This document shows positions 1 to 5,952 of a stretch of 10,936 nucleotides of DNA, one piece after another. Each line of letters starts with the position of its first letter. Position 1 is the first letter of the stretch. Location of the stretch: contig JASIKQ010000610.1 of assembly GCA_030049565.1 (NCBI GenBank), positions 1 through 10,936 on the forward strand, read 5' to 3'. The notes below the pieces were generated by a model, which saw nothing but the letters and a program-made list of their open reading frames with translations, was not told the DNA's origin and ran no database searches. The position numbers were made by a program, and so were the translations under genes. This DNA is from Candidatus Sulfotelmatobacter sp. (lineage in GTDB: Bacteria; Acidobacteriota; Terriglobia; Terriglobales; Acidobacteriaceae).

Positions 1-102
1 TCAGCCATTCGTCTTCAGAAGACCTTGCAAGCGGCGGTACAGATGGCTGCAATCAACTTACGCTTCTGCGTCTTGCCGATCGTCCCGGCCGAAAATCAGT
101 GA
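1..102 (+). other. possible 3' end of a gene cut by the window edge
   Basis: The first frame is open from base 1 to a TGA at 100-102 and would give a 33-residue C-terminal tail containing LQKTLQAAVQMAAINLR. The tail resembles no family I recognise. A second frame is also open from the edge to about base 210, so openness alone proves little. This could be the end of a plus-strand gene lying to the left or simply non-coding DNA. Confidence 0.2.
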
Positions 103-130
103 CGAAATCCTTAACGATGACCGGCCAGAG

Positions 131-150
131 ATTTCCACAAAATATCCACA
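131..150 (+). promoter_or_regulatory. two DnaA-box-like 9-mers in tandem
   Basis: ATTTCCACA (131-139) and ATATCCACA (142-150) lie in the same orientation with starts 11 bp apart, about one helical turn. Against the consensus TTATCCACA the second has one mismatch and the first has two. They adjoin a palindrome at 151-172. They could bind DnaA as a regulatory site. No dnaA, dnaN or AT-rich unwinding region is near, so an origin is not supported, and chance similarity is possible. Confidence 0.3.
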
Positions 151-172
151 GGCTGTCGGGCGCCAGACAGCC
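151..172. repeat. 22-bp near-perfect palindrome
   Basis: The arms GGCTGTC (151-157) and GACAGCC (166-172) are exact reverse complements, and the centre GGCGCC (159-164) is itself palindromic. Only the pair at positions 158 and 165 fails to match. This could be an operator for a dimeric regulator or a small hairpin. The 10-mer GGCTGTCGGG at its left end recurs at 336-345. Confidence 0.5.
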
Positions 173-269
173 CCACTGCTTACCTGCTCTAACTTAAGCC
201 AATGCATCTAAATGACTTAACCATGGCTTGAGCGGAATCGAGGTAACCTCAAGGAATAACACAAGGTTT

Positions 270-339
270 ACATTTTGGCTACTGCCAACGTGGATTCGCA
301 CGTTTTCCCGCAAAATGATGCGAAAATCACATTTTGGCT
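270..339 (+). repeat. direct repeat of an 11-mer, 59 bp apart
   Basis: ACATTTTGGCT occurs at 270-280 and again at 329-339. The second copy runs directly into the heptad array that starts at 336. Between them lies a weak hairpin with CGCA/TGCG inner and TTTT/AAAA outer pairing around 303-327. The function is unknown. It may be part of a larger intergenic repeat unit or the leader region of the downstream gene. Confidence 0.4.
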
Positions 340-408
340 GTCGGGCTCCGGGCTTCGGGCTTCGGCAAAATCGCTTTAGGCGAAGCCCGAAGCCTCATAG
401 CCGAAGCC
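336..408. repeat. inverted array of 7-bp repeats ending 3 nt before a start codon
   Basis: The left arm has GGCTCCG (344-350), GGCTTCG (351-357) and GGCTTCG (358-364), preceded by the related GGCTGTCG (336-343). A 16-nt spacer (365-380) follows. The right arm has CGAAGCC (381-387), CGAAGCC (388-394), a variant TCATAGC (395-401) and CGAAGCC (402-408). The two central heptads on each side give a perfect 14-bp stem. The start codon of the 158-aa gene is at 412, so in the transcript the hairpin would occupy the normal ribosome-binding position. Confidence 0.8.
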
Positions 409-411
409 CTC

Positions 412-888
412 ATGCCCTCGACGCACAAGAAAGTCATCGTTCGCAAGACCGACCGCGACTCCGTCTCTGGTTATGTCTCGGCCGAGTTCATCCACGAAGG
501 CAAGCTCGAACTGCTCAATCTCGCCGGTAACGTCGTCGCCATCGATCTGCGCGAGATCAAGGGTGTCTACTTCGTGCGGGAATTTGGGGATTCCGAATCG
601 CTCACACGCAAAACCTTCGCTTCCCGTCCACGCGCCGAAGGTTTATGGGTGCGCCTGCGTTTTAAAGACAACGAAATCGTCGAAGGACTGATGCCCTCCG
701 ATTTAACCCAAAACCTGCCCGAAGGCTACCTCGTGAACCCTCCCGATCAGCGCTCAAACACGCAACGCATCTTCGTGCCGCGCACCGCACTCGAGTCGCT
801 GACCGTCCTGGCTGTGATCGGAACTGCCCGCCGCCCGCGCCGCGTTCCCGCAGAAGATCAGCGGCAGGTGCCCATGTTTGAGGAATAA
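412..888 (+). CDS. conserved 158-aa protein with two similar beta-rich halves
   Basis: I know this as the style of a conserved acidobacterial protein of unknown function and do not assign an enzyme role. ATG 412 is chosen because similar proteins begin close to MPSTHKK; the longer reading from a TTG at 334 would translate the heptad hairpin and is unlikely. There is no signal peptide or membrane segment, so it should be cytoplasmic. Residues 7-57 and 79-136 look like two versions of one unit: a strand with alternating hydrophobics (KVIVRK; WVRLRF), an acidic turn, V-x-G at 18-20 and V-E-G at 90-92, then a second strand pair ending in IKGVYFV and RIFVPRTAL. This suggests tandem small beta-barrels, Sm-like or PilZ-like, by inference only. 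The tail is basic (140-144) and then acidic, ending MFEE. The stop codon lies inside a 14-bp tandem repeat. Confidence 0.85.
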   Translation: MPSTHKKVIVRKTDRDSVSGYVSAEFIHEGKLELLNLAGNVVAIDLREIKGVYFVREFGDSESLTRKTFASRPRAEGLWVRLRFKDNEIVEGLMPSDLTQNLPEGYLVNPPDQRSNTQRIFVPRTALESLTVLAVIGTARRPRRVPAEDQRQVPMFEE

Positions 889-932
889 CGTTTGAGGAAT
901 AATGTTTGAGGAATTAATCTTCGAGCAATAAT
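876..932 (+). repeat. 14-bp tandem repeat spanning the stop codon
   Basis: Units are GTTTGAGGAATAAC (876-889), GTTTGAGGAATAAT (890-903), GTTTGAGGAATTAAT (904-918, one base longer) and a diverged CTTCGAGCAATAAT (919-932). Each early unit encodes Phe-Glu-Glu-stop when read in its own frame, so the end of the coding sequence has been copied into the 3' flank. Because 14 is not a multiple of 3, each copy sits in a different frame. The origin is probably replication slippage. Confidence 0.85.
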
Positions 933-1103
933 GCTGCGGGCAAACCGTGGTATTTTGCGGTTGCAATCCTCCGAGCTTTTGGGATACAAAGCTAGCTCAA
1001 GCGCAGGCTTGACACTTGCGCGGCGAGAACGCCGGGCCCCACCCTTCCTCCAGCCCGTCGGCTCTCGGCCAGCACAGACACATCCCAGGATAGGTGTCGA
1101 TTT
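889..1103. other. intergenic region before the S53 peptidase gene
   Basis: Apart from the tandem repeat to 932 there is a small imperfect hairpin around 939-960 (ACCG/CGGT core). A TTGACA at 1009-1014 has no acceptable -10 hexamer at the right distance. I see no terminator with a T-run and no convincing small gene. The promoter of the peptidase gene should lie here but cannot be placed. Confidence 0.4.
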
Positions 1104-4100
1104 ATGAGTATGTTCTCTTCGCCCCACTCCGAGCGCTTCGCTGCATTGTCTTTTTCTGCATTCACTTTTTCTGCTGCCATCGTTCCTCTGCTCGCCGCTA
1201 CGCTGGCGCTCGCAAAAAATTCCGCTTCGAGTCTGCCCTCCACGCCAAGCCCGCTGATTACGCAGCCGATTAACGAATTACAGCCCACGGTCCTCAAGGG
1301 CAACGTGCATCCCCTGGCTCGCCCGCAATTCGATCTCGGCGCCGCGCCCGCTTCCTTGCCCATGCAGCGCATGTTGCTGGTGTTGAAGCGCAGCCCTGCG
1401 CAGGAAGCCGCCCTGCTCAAATTGCTCGAGGCTCAGCAAACCAAGTCCTCTTCCAGCTATCACAAGTGGCTCACGCCCCAACAATTCGGCAAACAATTCG
1501 GCCCCACCGATGCCGACATGCAGACCATCACCGCCTGGCTGCAATCACACGGCTTCCAAGTAGGCTCGACCAAAGGCCGCACCGTGCTCGAATTCTCCGG
1601 CACTGCCGGGCAGGTGCAGGAAGCCTTTCACACCACGATTCACAAGTATGTGGTAAACGGCGAGCAGCACTGGGCGAATGCCAACGATCCGTCAATCCCA
1701 GCGGCATTGACGCCGGCCGTGGCGGGCGTGCTTACTCTGCACAATTTTTTGAAGAAGCCGAACGTTGTCTTTTCCAAGCAGCCGATTGCGGCGAAGGTGC
1801 AATCAGGCAAGCGACCCGCCATTACGTTTAGCGACGGCTCGCATGGCATCGCACCACTGGACTTTGCTACGATTTACAGCAGCCCCGCCTATGGACCTGG
1901 CCCCACAGGCAATGGCGTCACCATTGGCGTAGTCGGACGCAGCAACTTGTACAACGCAGGGGAAGATGTCTCCGACTTTCGCTCTTCTCAGATCTTCAAT
2001 GTCTGTTGCGGAAATTTCAACATTATTCTCAACGGCCCTGACCCCGGCGATTTGGGCGGCGGTGACGAAGTTGAGGCCACGCTCGATTCCACCTGGTCGG
2101 GTGCGGTCGCTCCCAATGCAAATATCGACTTTGTCGTCTCAGCTTCAACCAATACCGCCGACGGCGTCGACCTCTCTGAGGTCTACATCGTCGAAAACAA
2201 TCTTGCCGACATAATGACGGAAAGCTTCGGCACCTGTGAAGCTGAAGCCAGCTCTGAGGCGGCCGGCATCTCCGCGCTAGCGGAGCAGGCCGCGGCGCAA
2301 GGAATCACTTATTTCGTCTCCTCAGACGACAGCGGCGCTGAAGGCTGTGACGATCCCAACTCCGAAACCGTCGCCACCGGCCCAATTTCAGTAAACCTCC
2401 TGGCCGCGACGCCCTTCAATATCGCAGTCGGAGGAACGGAATTCAACGATACTGCCGACCCCACCAAATACTGGAGTGCGACAAACACAAACCAGGAAAG
2501 CGCCCTCTCTTACATTCCCGAAAACGTGTGGAACGATAGCTGCACTTCCGCCAGCTGTGGCAGCAATGCCAACATCTTCGCGGGCGGGGGTGGTTCCAGC
2601 ACAATTTTCGGCAAACCCGCGTGGCAGACCACGGCAGTTACCGGTGTTCTGAACGACGGCAGCCGCGACTTGCCCGATGTCTCATTGTCCGCCTCGCTCC
2701 ACGATGGCTACGTGCTCTGCCTGGAAGCCTCCTGCGTGCCGAACTCTCAAGGCGAATTTTCTCTTTACCTTGTGGGAGGCACGTCCGCTTCGGCTCCATC
2801 GTTTGCCGGAATAATGGCCTTGATTGATCAACAAGTGGCGACCGTCAACCCAAGCTTCGGACGACGGCAGGGCCTAGCAAACTACGCCCTCTACAACCTT
2901 GCAGCCTCGGAAACCGCGACGTGGTCGCAATGCAATGGATCGAGCACCACAACCCTGCCAGCCTCCACGTGCATTTTTAACGACGTGACCGTCGGCAACA
3001 ATGCCGTTCCCGGAGAGGTCAATTATGGCTCGGCGACTGCCGATTATCAGGCGGGCGTGGGCTATGACATGGCCACGGGTCTGGGTTCCGTCAACATCAC
3101 AAACTTCATTGATCAATGGAATACGAGTTTCACGCCGACGACCACAACGCTCACCATCACTGGGAGTCCCTTTGTCCATGGAGCTTCTGTGCCCTTCACC
3201 GTCTCGGTTTCGCCGACCAGTGGGGCCGGAACACCTACCGGGAATGTTTCACTTTTAGCCGCGGTGAACAATGATGATGTGATTCTCAACGACAGTTTGG
3301 GCCTGTTTACTCTAAGCGCCAGCGGAACTGTTGCGTCGTCAACCAACAATCTGCCGGGCGGCACCGATTTTGCTGTGGAGGCCTACTATGCGGGAGACGC
3401 CACTTACGCTCCGAGCGATTCCAGCCCGGTCTTTGTGACGGTGACGGCGGAATCGAGCACTACTGCCGTATCTGTGCTCACCGCAAACTCCCAAGGCGTT
3501 GCCGTGCCTTTTACCGGCGGTCCCTTCGGCAGCTTTGTCTATTTGCGCGCCGACGTTGCAGGAGCATCCGGACACGGCACCCCCACCGGAACTGTGAGTT
3601 TCACCGACACGTTCGGAACGATTCCCGGCGGCACTGCTTCGGGACTGAGCCTCCCTTTGAACTCTGGTGACACATTCCAGACCGGCGCGAATACGGCGAC
3701 GCCCAACGGAATCCTCAATTTTGAAACCGGCAACCACACCATCTCCGCCAGCTATAGCGGCGACGCCAGTTTCAACCCTAGTAGTTCGGCGCCATCGCAA
3801 TCGTTCACCATCACGCCGGGGTTCTACGCATCCATGGCTTCAAACGCAACTGCCGTGGTTGCGGCGCCCGGAGACGGGGGAACCGTACCCTTCTCGGTTG
3901 TCAATTCCGCCGGATTCAGTGGCACGATCTCTTTTGCCTGCTCAAGTCTTCCGTCGGGCGCTTCCTGTTCATTCAGTCCGTCATCAGTCGCAGCGAATGG
4001 TACGGCCAACACCACGCCGGGCACAATCACCATAAAGACCACTGCCGCCACGACCGCTGCACTGCATGCGCCCGATCGACACTCATTCCCACGCTGGCTG

Positions 4101-4343
4101 GCGATGGGCAGTTTTGCTTTCTTCTCAATTCTGCTCATCGGCATCCCACGCCGCCGCACATCTGGATTGCTCGTAGCTTTACTGGCGGTTATTCTTCTGA
4201 TGCCTGCTTGCGGAGGCGGAAGCAGTGGTTCAACTCCACCACCGCCGCCACCTTCCACTCCGACGGGTTCCTACAACGTTGTTGTCACTGCCACCAGCGG
4301 TTCGACTAGCTCGGTAACTGGTTTCACTCTGGTCGTGCAATAA
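1104..4343 (+). CDS. secreted S53 family peptidase (sedolisin/kumamolisin type) with Ig-like repeats
   Basis: This is a serine-carboxyl endopeptidase, a family usually active at acid pH on extracellular protein. Residues 12-37 form a hydrophobic export signal. Residues 60-225 match the pro-kumamolisin activation domain (YHKWLTPQQFGKQFGP). The catalytic domain runs over about 245-675. The Glu/Asp pair of the triad fits E324 and D328 in VEATLD, the oxyanion Asp fits D409 in SSDDSG, and the nucleophile fits S561 in GGTSASAP. A calcium site is suggested by D627-V628 and the G651-x-G653-x-D655 pattern. Three Ig-like segments follow: 675-783 and 784-903, each with a GTPTG strand and a YxGDAxxxPS signature, and 905-980. 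The tail has two hydrophobic segments (998-1014, 1020-1035) split by RRR, then LMPAC, a Gly/Ser/Pro linker and a final beta stretch. A second ATG at 1110 is an alternative start; no strong ribosome-binding site precedes either. All catalytic residues are present, so it should be active. Confidence 0.93.
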   Translation: MSMFSSPHSERFAALSFSAFTFSAAIVPLLAATLALAKNSASSLPSTPSPLITQPINELQPTVLKGNVHPLARPQFDLGAAPASLPMQRMLLVLKRSPAQEAALLKLLEAQQTKSSSSYHKWLTPQQFGKQFGPTDADMQTITAWLQSHGFQVGSTKGRTVLEFSGTAGQVQEAFHTTIHKYVVNGEQHWANANDPSIPAALTPAVAGVLTLHNFLKKPNVVFSKQPIAAKVQSGKRPAITFSDGSHGIAPLDFATIYSSPAYGPGPTGNGVTIGVVGRSNLYNAGEDVSDFRSSQIFNVCCGNFNIILNGPDPGDLGGGDEVEATLDSTWSGAVAPNANIDFVVSASTNTADGVDLSEVYIVENNLADIMTESFGTCEAEASSEAAGISALAEQAAAQGITYFVSSDDSGAEGCDDPNSETVATGPISVNLLAATPFNIAVGGTEFNDTADPTKYWSATNTNQESALSYIPENVWNDSCTSASCGSNANIFAGGGGSSTIFGKPAWQTTAVTGVLNDGSRDLPDVSLSASLHDGYVLCLEASCVPNSQGEFSLYLVGGTSASAPSFAGIMALIDQQVATVNPSFGRRQGLANYALYNLAASETATWSQCNGSSTTTLPASTCIFNDVTVGNNAVPGEVNYGSATADYQAGVGYDMATGLGSVNITNFIDQWNTSFTPTTTTLTITGSPFVHGASVPFTVSVSPTSGAGTPTGNVSLLAAVNNDDVILNDSLGLFTLSASGTVASSTNNLPGGTDFAVEAYYAGDATYAPSDSSPVFVTVTAESSTTAVSVLTANSQGVAVPFTGGPFGSFVYLRADVAGASGHGTPTGTVSFTDTFGTIPGGTASGLSLPLNSGDTFQTGANTATPNGILNFETGNHTISASYSGDASFNPSSSAPSQSFTITPGFYASMASNATAVVAAPGDGGTVPFSVVNSAGFSGTISFACSSLPSGASCSFSPSSVAANGTANTTPGTITIKTTAATTAALHAPDRHSFPRWLAMGSFAFFSILLIGIPRRRTSGLLVALLAVILLMPACGGGSSGSTPPPPPPSTPTGSYNVVVTATSGSTSSVTGFTLVVQ

Positions 4344-4345
4344 AC

Positions 4346-4371
4346 GCGGGCAGGATCGAGATTTCGCCCGC
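4346..4371 (+). terminator. hairpin just after the protease stop codon, possible terminator
   Basis: GCGGGC (4346-4351) pairs perfectly with GCCCGC (4366-4371) across a 14-nt loop, starting 3 nt after the TAA. No T-run follows (CCTCTATTG), so intrinsic termination is not clear. It may only stabilise the 3' end of the mRNA. Confidence 0.35.
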
Positions 4372-4384
4372 CCTCTATTGAATT

Positions 4385-4520
4385 GTCATTCCGAGGAAAC
4401 GCGTTTTGCGCAGCGAGAGCCTGCCCTGAGCGAAGTCGAAAGGGATCTGGGCGAGCCGCGCGAAGTGTTTTTGAGCCTGACTTGAGCAGGCGAAGCGCGC
4501 CGAAGGGCGCTTTTCGCGCC
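4385..4520. repeat. dispersed intergenic repeat of the CCTGAGCGAAGTCGAA type
   Basis: The stretch starts TGTCATTCCGAGG and contains GCCTGCCCTGAGCGAAGTCG at 4419-4438. I recognise these modules as dispersed non-coding repeats seen in acidobacterial and some other genomes; translated they give the tell-tale ACPERSRK. A half-copy, GCCTG-ACTTGAG-CAGGC, folds at 4475-4491. A stronger hairpin follows: GCGAAGCGC (4490-4498) pairs with 4507-4517 (GCGCTTTTCGC) with a two-T bulge. It fills the gap between the protease gene and lpxD. It contains open frames but no real gene. Confidence 0.7.
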
Positions 4521-4595
4521 ACAAAGATAGCGCGTCCGCCCCGCTTCCTAGCAAAGCCCGGCGCTGGTGTACGATCTATTCGACTCTTCATTCCC

Positions 4596-5603
4596 ATGAA
4601 ACTTGCACGGATCGCCTCCGCCCTTAATGCGCGCCTGGAGAACGGCTCGCCCGACACCGAAATCACTGGACTCAACGGCATCGAGCAGGCCGGACCCTCG
4701 GAACTCACCTTTGTGGCCAACCCGAAATACGCCGCGTCTGCGCGTCGGACCCAAGCTGCGGCCGTCATCGTGGCCGAGAATTTTCCGGAGATTCCGGCGG
4801 CCACGTTGCGCGTGGAAGACCCATATTTGAGCTTCGCGCGCGCGCTTGAACTCTTCCATAAGCCGCCGCGTTACGCTCCCGCAGTGCATCCGACAGCTAT
4901 CATTCATCCTTCCGTCAGGATCGGCCCCAAGGCCCACATCGCTCCCTATGTCGTGATCGACGAAAACGTTGAGATTGGAACGAACGCGGTGCTGCTCGCG
5001 CATGTCGTTATTTATCGCGGAGCAAAAATCGGCGACAACTTCTTCGCCCACGCGCACTCCGTTGTTCGCGAAAACTGCCGCATCGGCAACAACGTTTTGC
5101 TGCACAATGGAGTCGTCATCGGCTCCGACGGCTTCGGCTTTGCCAAGACCGCGAACGGAAGCTGGTACAAGATTCCTCAGCCTGCGCCCGCCGTCATCGA
5201 AGACGACGTGGAAATCCAGGCCAACTCCTGCATTGACCGCGCCAGCGTGCACGAAACCCGCATCCGCCGCGGGGTCAAGATCGACAACTTAGTGCAGGTT
5301 GGCCACGGATCGCAGGTGGGCGAAGACGCGCTGCTCTGCTCGCAAGTTGGCCTCGCAGGCTCAACCGAAATCGGCAACCGCGTTATTCTTACGGGACAAG
5401 TCGGCGTGGTTGGCCACTGCAAGGTTGGAGAAGGCGCTATTGTGACCCCGCAGAGCGGAGTCGCCGCTGACATTCCCGCCGGAGCCCTGGTTAGCGGCGC
5501 TCCTGCCGTCGATCACAAAGCGTGGCTAAAATATTCCGCCCTGCTGCCCAGGCTGCCTGAGCTCGCGCGCGCCTTGCGGGCAAAAGGAGCAAAGGCGAAG
5601 TAA
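4596..5603 (+). CDS. lpxD: UDP-3-O-acylglucosamine N-acyltransferase LpxD
   Basis: LpxD transfers a 3-hydroxyacyl chain from acyl-ACP to the 2-amino group of UDP-3-O-acyl-glucosamine, the third step of lipid A synthesis, in the cytoplasm. The 335-aa product is the usual length. Residues 1-95 are the uridine-binding N-terminal domain (NGIEQAGPSELTFVANPKY at 27-45). Residues about 97-295 are a left-handed beta-helix of hexapeptide repeats (IHPSVRIGPKAHIAPY). The signature GSDGFGFA is at 176-183. His237 in VGHGS aligns with the catalytic His of E. coli LpxD. A C-terminal helix (307-330) closes the protein. ATG 4596 matches the family N-terminus MKLARIASAL. The frame is open back to 4383, but that extension only translates the upstream repeat. 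No ribosome-binding site stands out. It lies apart from lpxA, fabZ and bamA, its common neighbours elsewhere, so the genome may hold a second copy. Confidence 0.96.
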   Translation: MKLARIASALNARLENGSPDTEITGLNGIEQAGPSELTFVANPKYAASARRTQAAAVIVAENFPEIPAATLRVEDPYLSFARALELFHKPPRYAPAVHPTAIIHPSVRIGPKAHIAPYVVIDENVEIGTNAVLLAHVVIYRGAKIGDNFFAHAHSVVRENCRIGNNVLLHNGVVIGSDGFGFAKTANGSWYKIPQPAPAVIEDDVEIQANSCIDRASVHETRIRRGVKIDNLVQVGHGSQVGEDALLCSQVGLAGSTEIGNRVILTGQVGVVGHCKVGEGAIVTPQSGVAADIPAGALVSGAPAVDHKAWLKYSALLPRLPELARALRAKGAKAK

Positions 5604-5743
5604 CATTTCCCCTCTGGCGCGAATCCGTCTTCACCGAAGCGGAAGGGCTGCCCTTGCTCTTCGTGGATTCGCTGACCGATCCGCAGGGCCTGCCGACGAC
5701 CTACGACTGCGACACGTTGAACCGGCTCGGCGGCCTTAGAGGT
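5603..5743 (+). pseudogene. possible gene remnant after lpxD
   Basis: From 5603 one frame reads about 45 codons with a strong preference for G or C at the third position and a protein-like composition (PLWRESVFTEAEGLPLLF, then DSLTDPQGLPTTYDCD). Sense then degrades into low-complexity Gly/Arg/Ser residues before a TAG near 5800. There is no start codon in that frame near lpxD, and the overlap with the lpxD end has no initiation signal. This looks like an internal piece of a lost gene. I do not recognise the family. Confidence 0.3.
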
Positions 5744-5952
5744 GGAACAAGAAGTGGAGGGATACACTCCCCCGGAAGAGGTAAGTCGACCTTCTCGTAG
5801 AGCAGTTCGTACTCACCCGCGCTTATCTCGCAAAGCTAGTCGGGAGATCGCATCTCCTAGCAAAATTTCACGAAGGCAGCGGTCTTTTGTGTGGTAGGCT
5901 ATCGGTCAAAGTTAGGCCCCGCCCCCCCCCATCTCGGGAAAGAGAGATTCCA
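5604..5952. other. 349-bp gap between lpxD and the IPT gene
   Basis: Besides the possible remnant, the gap holds a small perfect hairpin GGAGAT-CGC-ATCTCC (5843-5857) and a C-rich stretch at 5917-5930. The reverse frame over 5513-5767 overlaps lpxD and is not credible. The promoter of the IPT gene should lie in 5860-5940, but no clear -35/-10 pair is seen. Confidence 0.4.
5922..5930 (+). repeat. run of nine C residues before the IPT gene
   Basis: Nine consecutive C residues (5922-5930), preceded by CCCCG (5917-5921), lie 22 bp upstream of ATG 5953 in the presumed leader. Homopolymeric tracts of this length can slip during replication, so the tract could tune transcription or leader structure. 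It may also be assembly-sensitive. Confidence 0.6.

Noticed and set aside
336..408. CRISPR-like repeats
   Set aside because: Units are 7 bp, contiguous and in opposite orientations around a single short spacer. There are no regular unique spacers and no cas genes.
1..411. replication origin suggested by the DnaA-like boxes
   Set aside because: Only two imperfect boxes are present, with no AT-rich unwinding region and no dnaA, dnaN, rpmH or parAB nearby.
228..530. 100-codon open frame overlapping the start of the first gene
   Set aside because: The product is rich in Arg, Ser and Pro with no family pattern, and it overlaps the 158-aa frame that has the conserved-protein character.
876..932. 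nine-codon peptide gene MFEELIFEQ from ATG 902
   Set aside because: The frame is a by-product of the 14-bp tandem repeat, and nothing beyond the overlapping stop and start supports translation.
1009..1037. TTGACA as a -35 box for the peptidase gene
   Set aside because: The hexamer 17 bp downstream is CCGGGC, and the surrounding DNA is GC-rich, so no sigma-70 type promoter is supported.
4383..4595. 71-residue N-terminal extension of LpxD
   Set aside because: It translates a dispersed repeat (ACPERSRK-type peptide), and the family N-terminus fits the ATG at 4596.
4548..5252. 234-codon open frame on the minus strand across lpxD
   Set aside because: It lies wholly antisense to lpxD and its promoter region, gives no recognisable motifs, and the lpxD reading has family signatures and the catalytic His.
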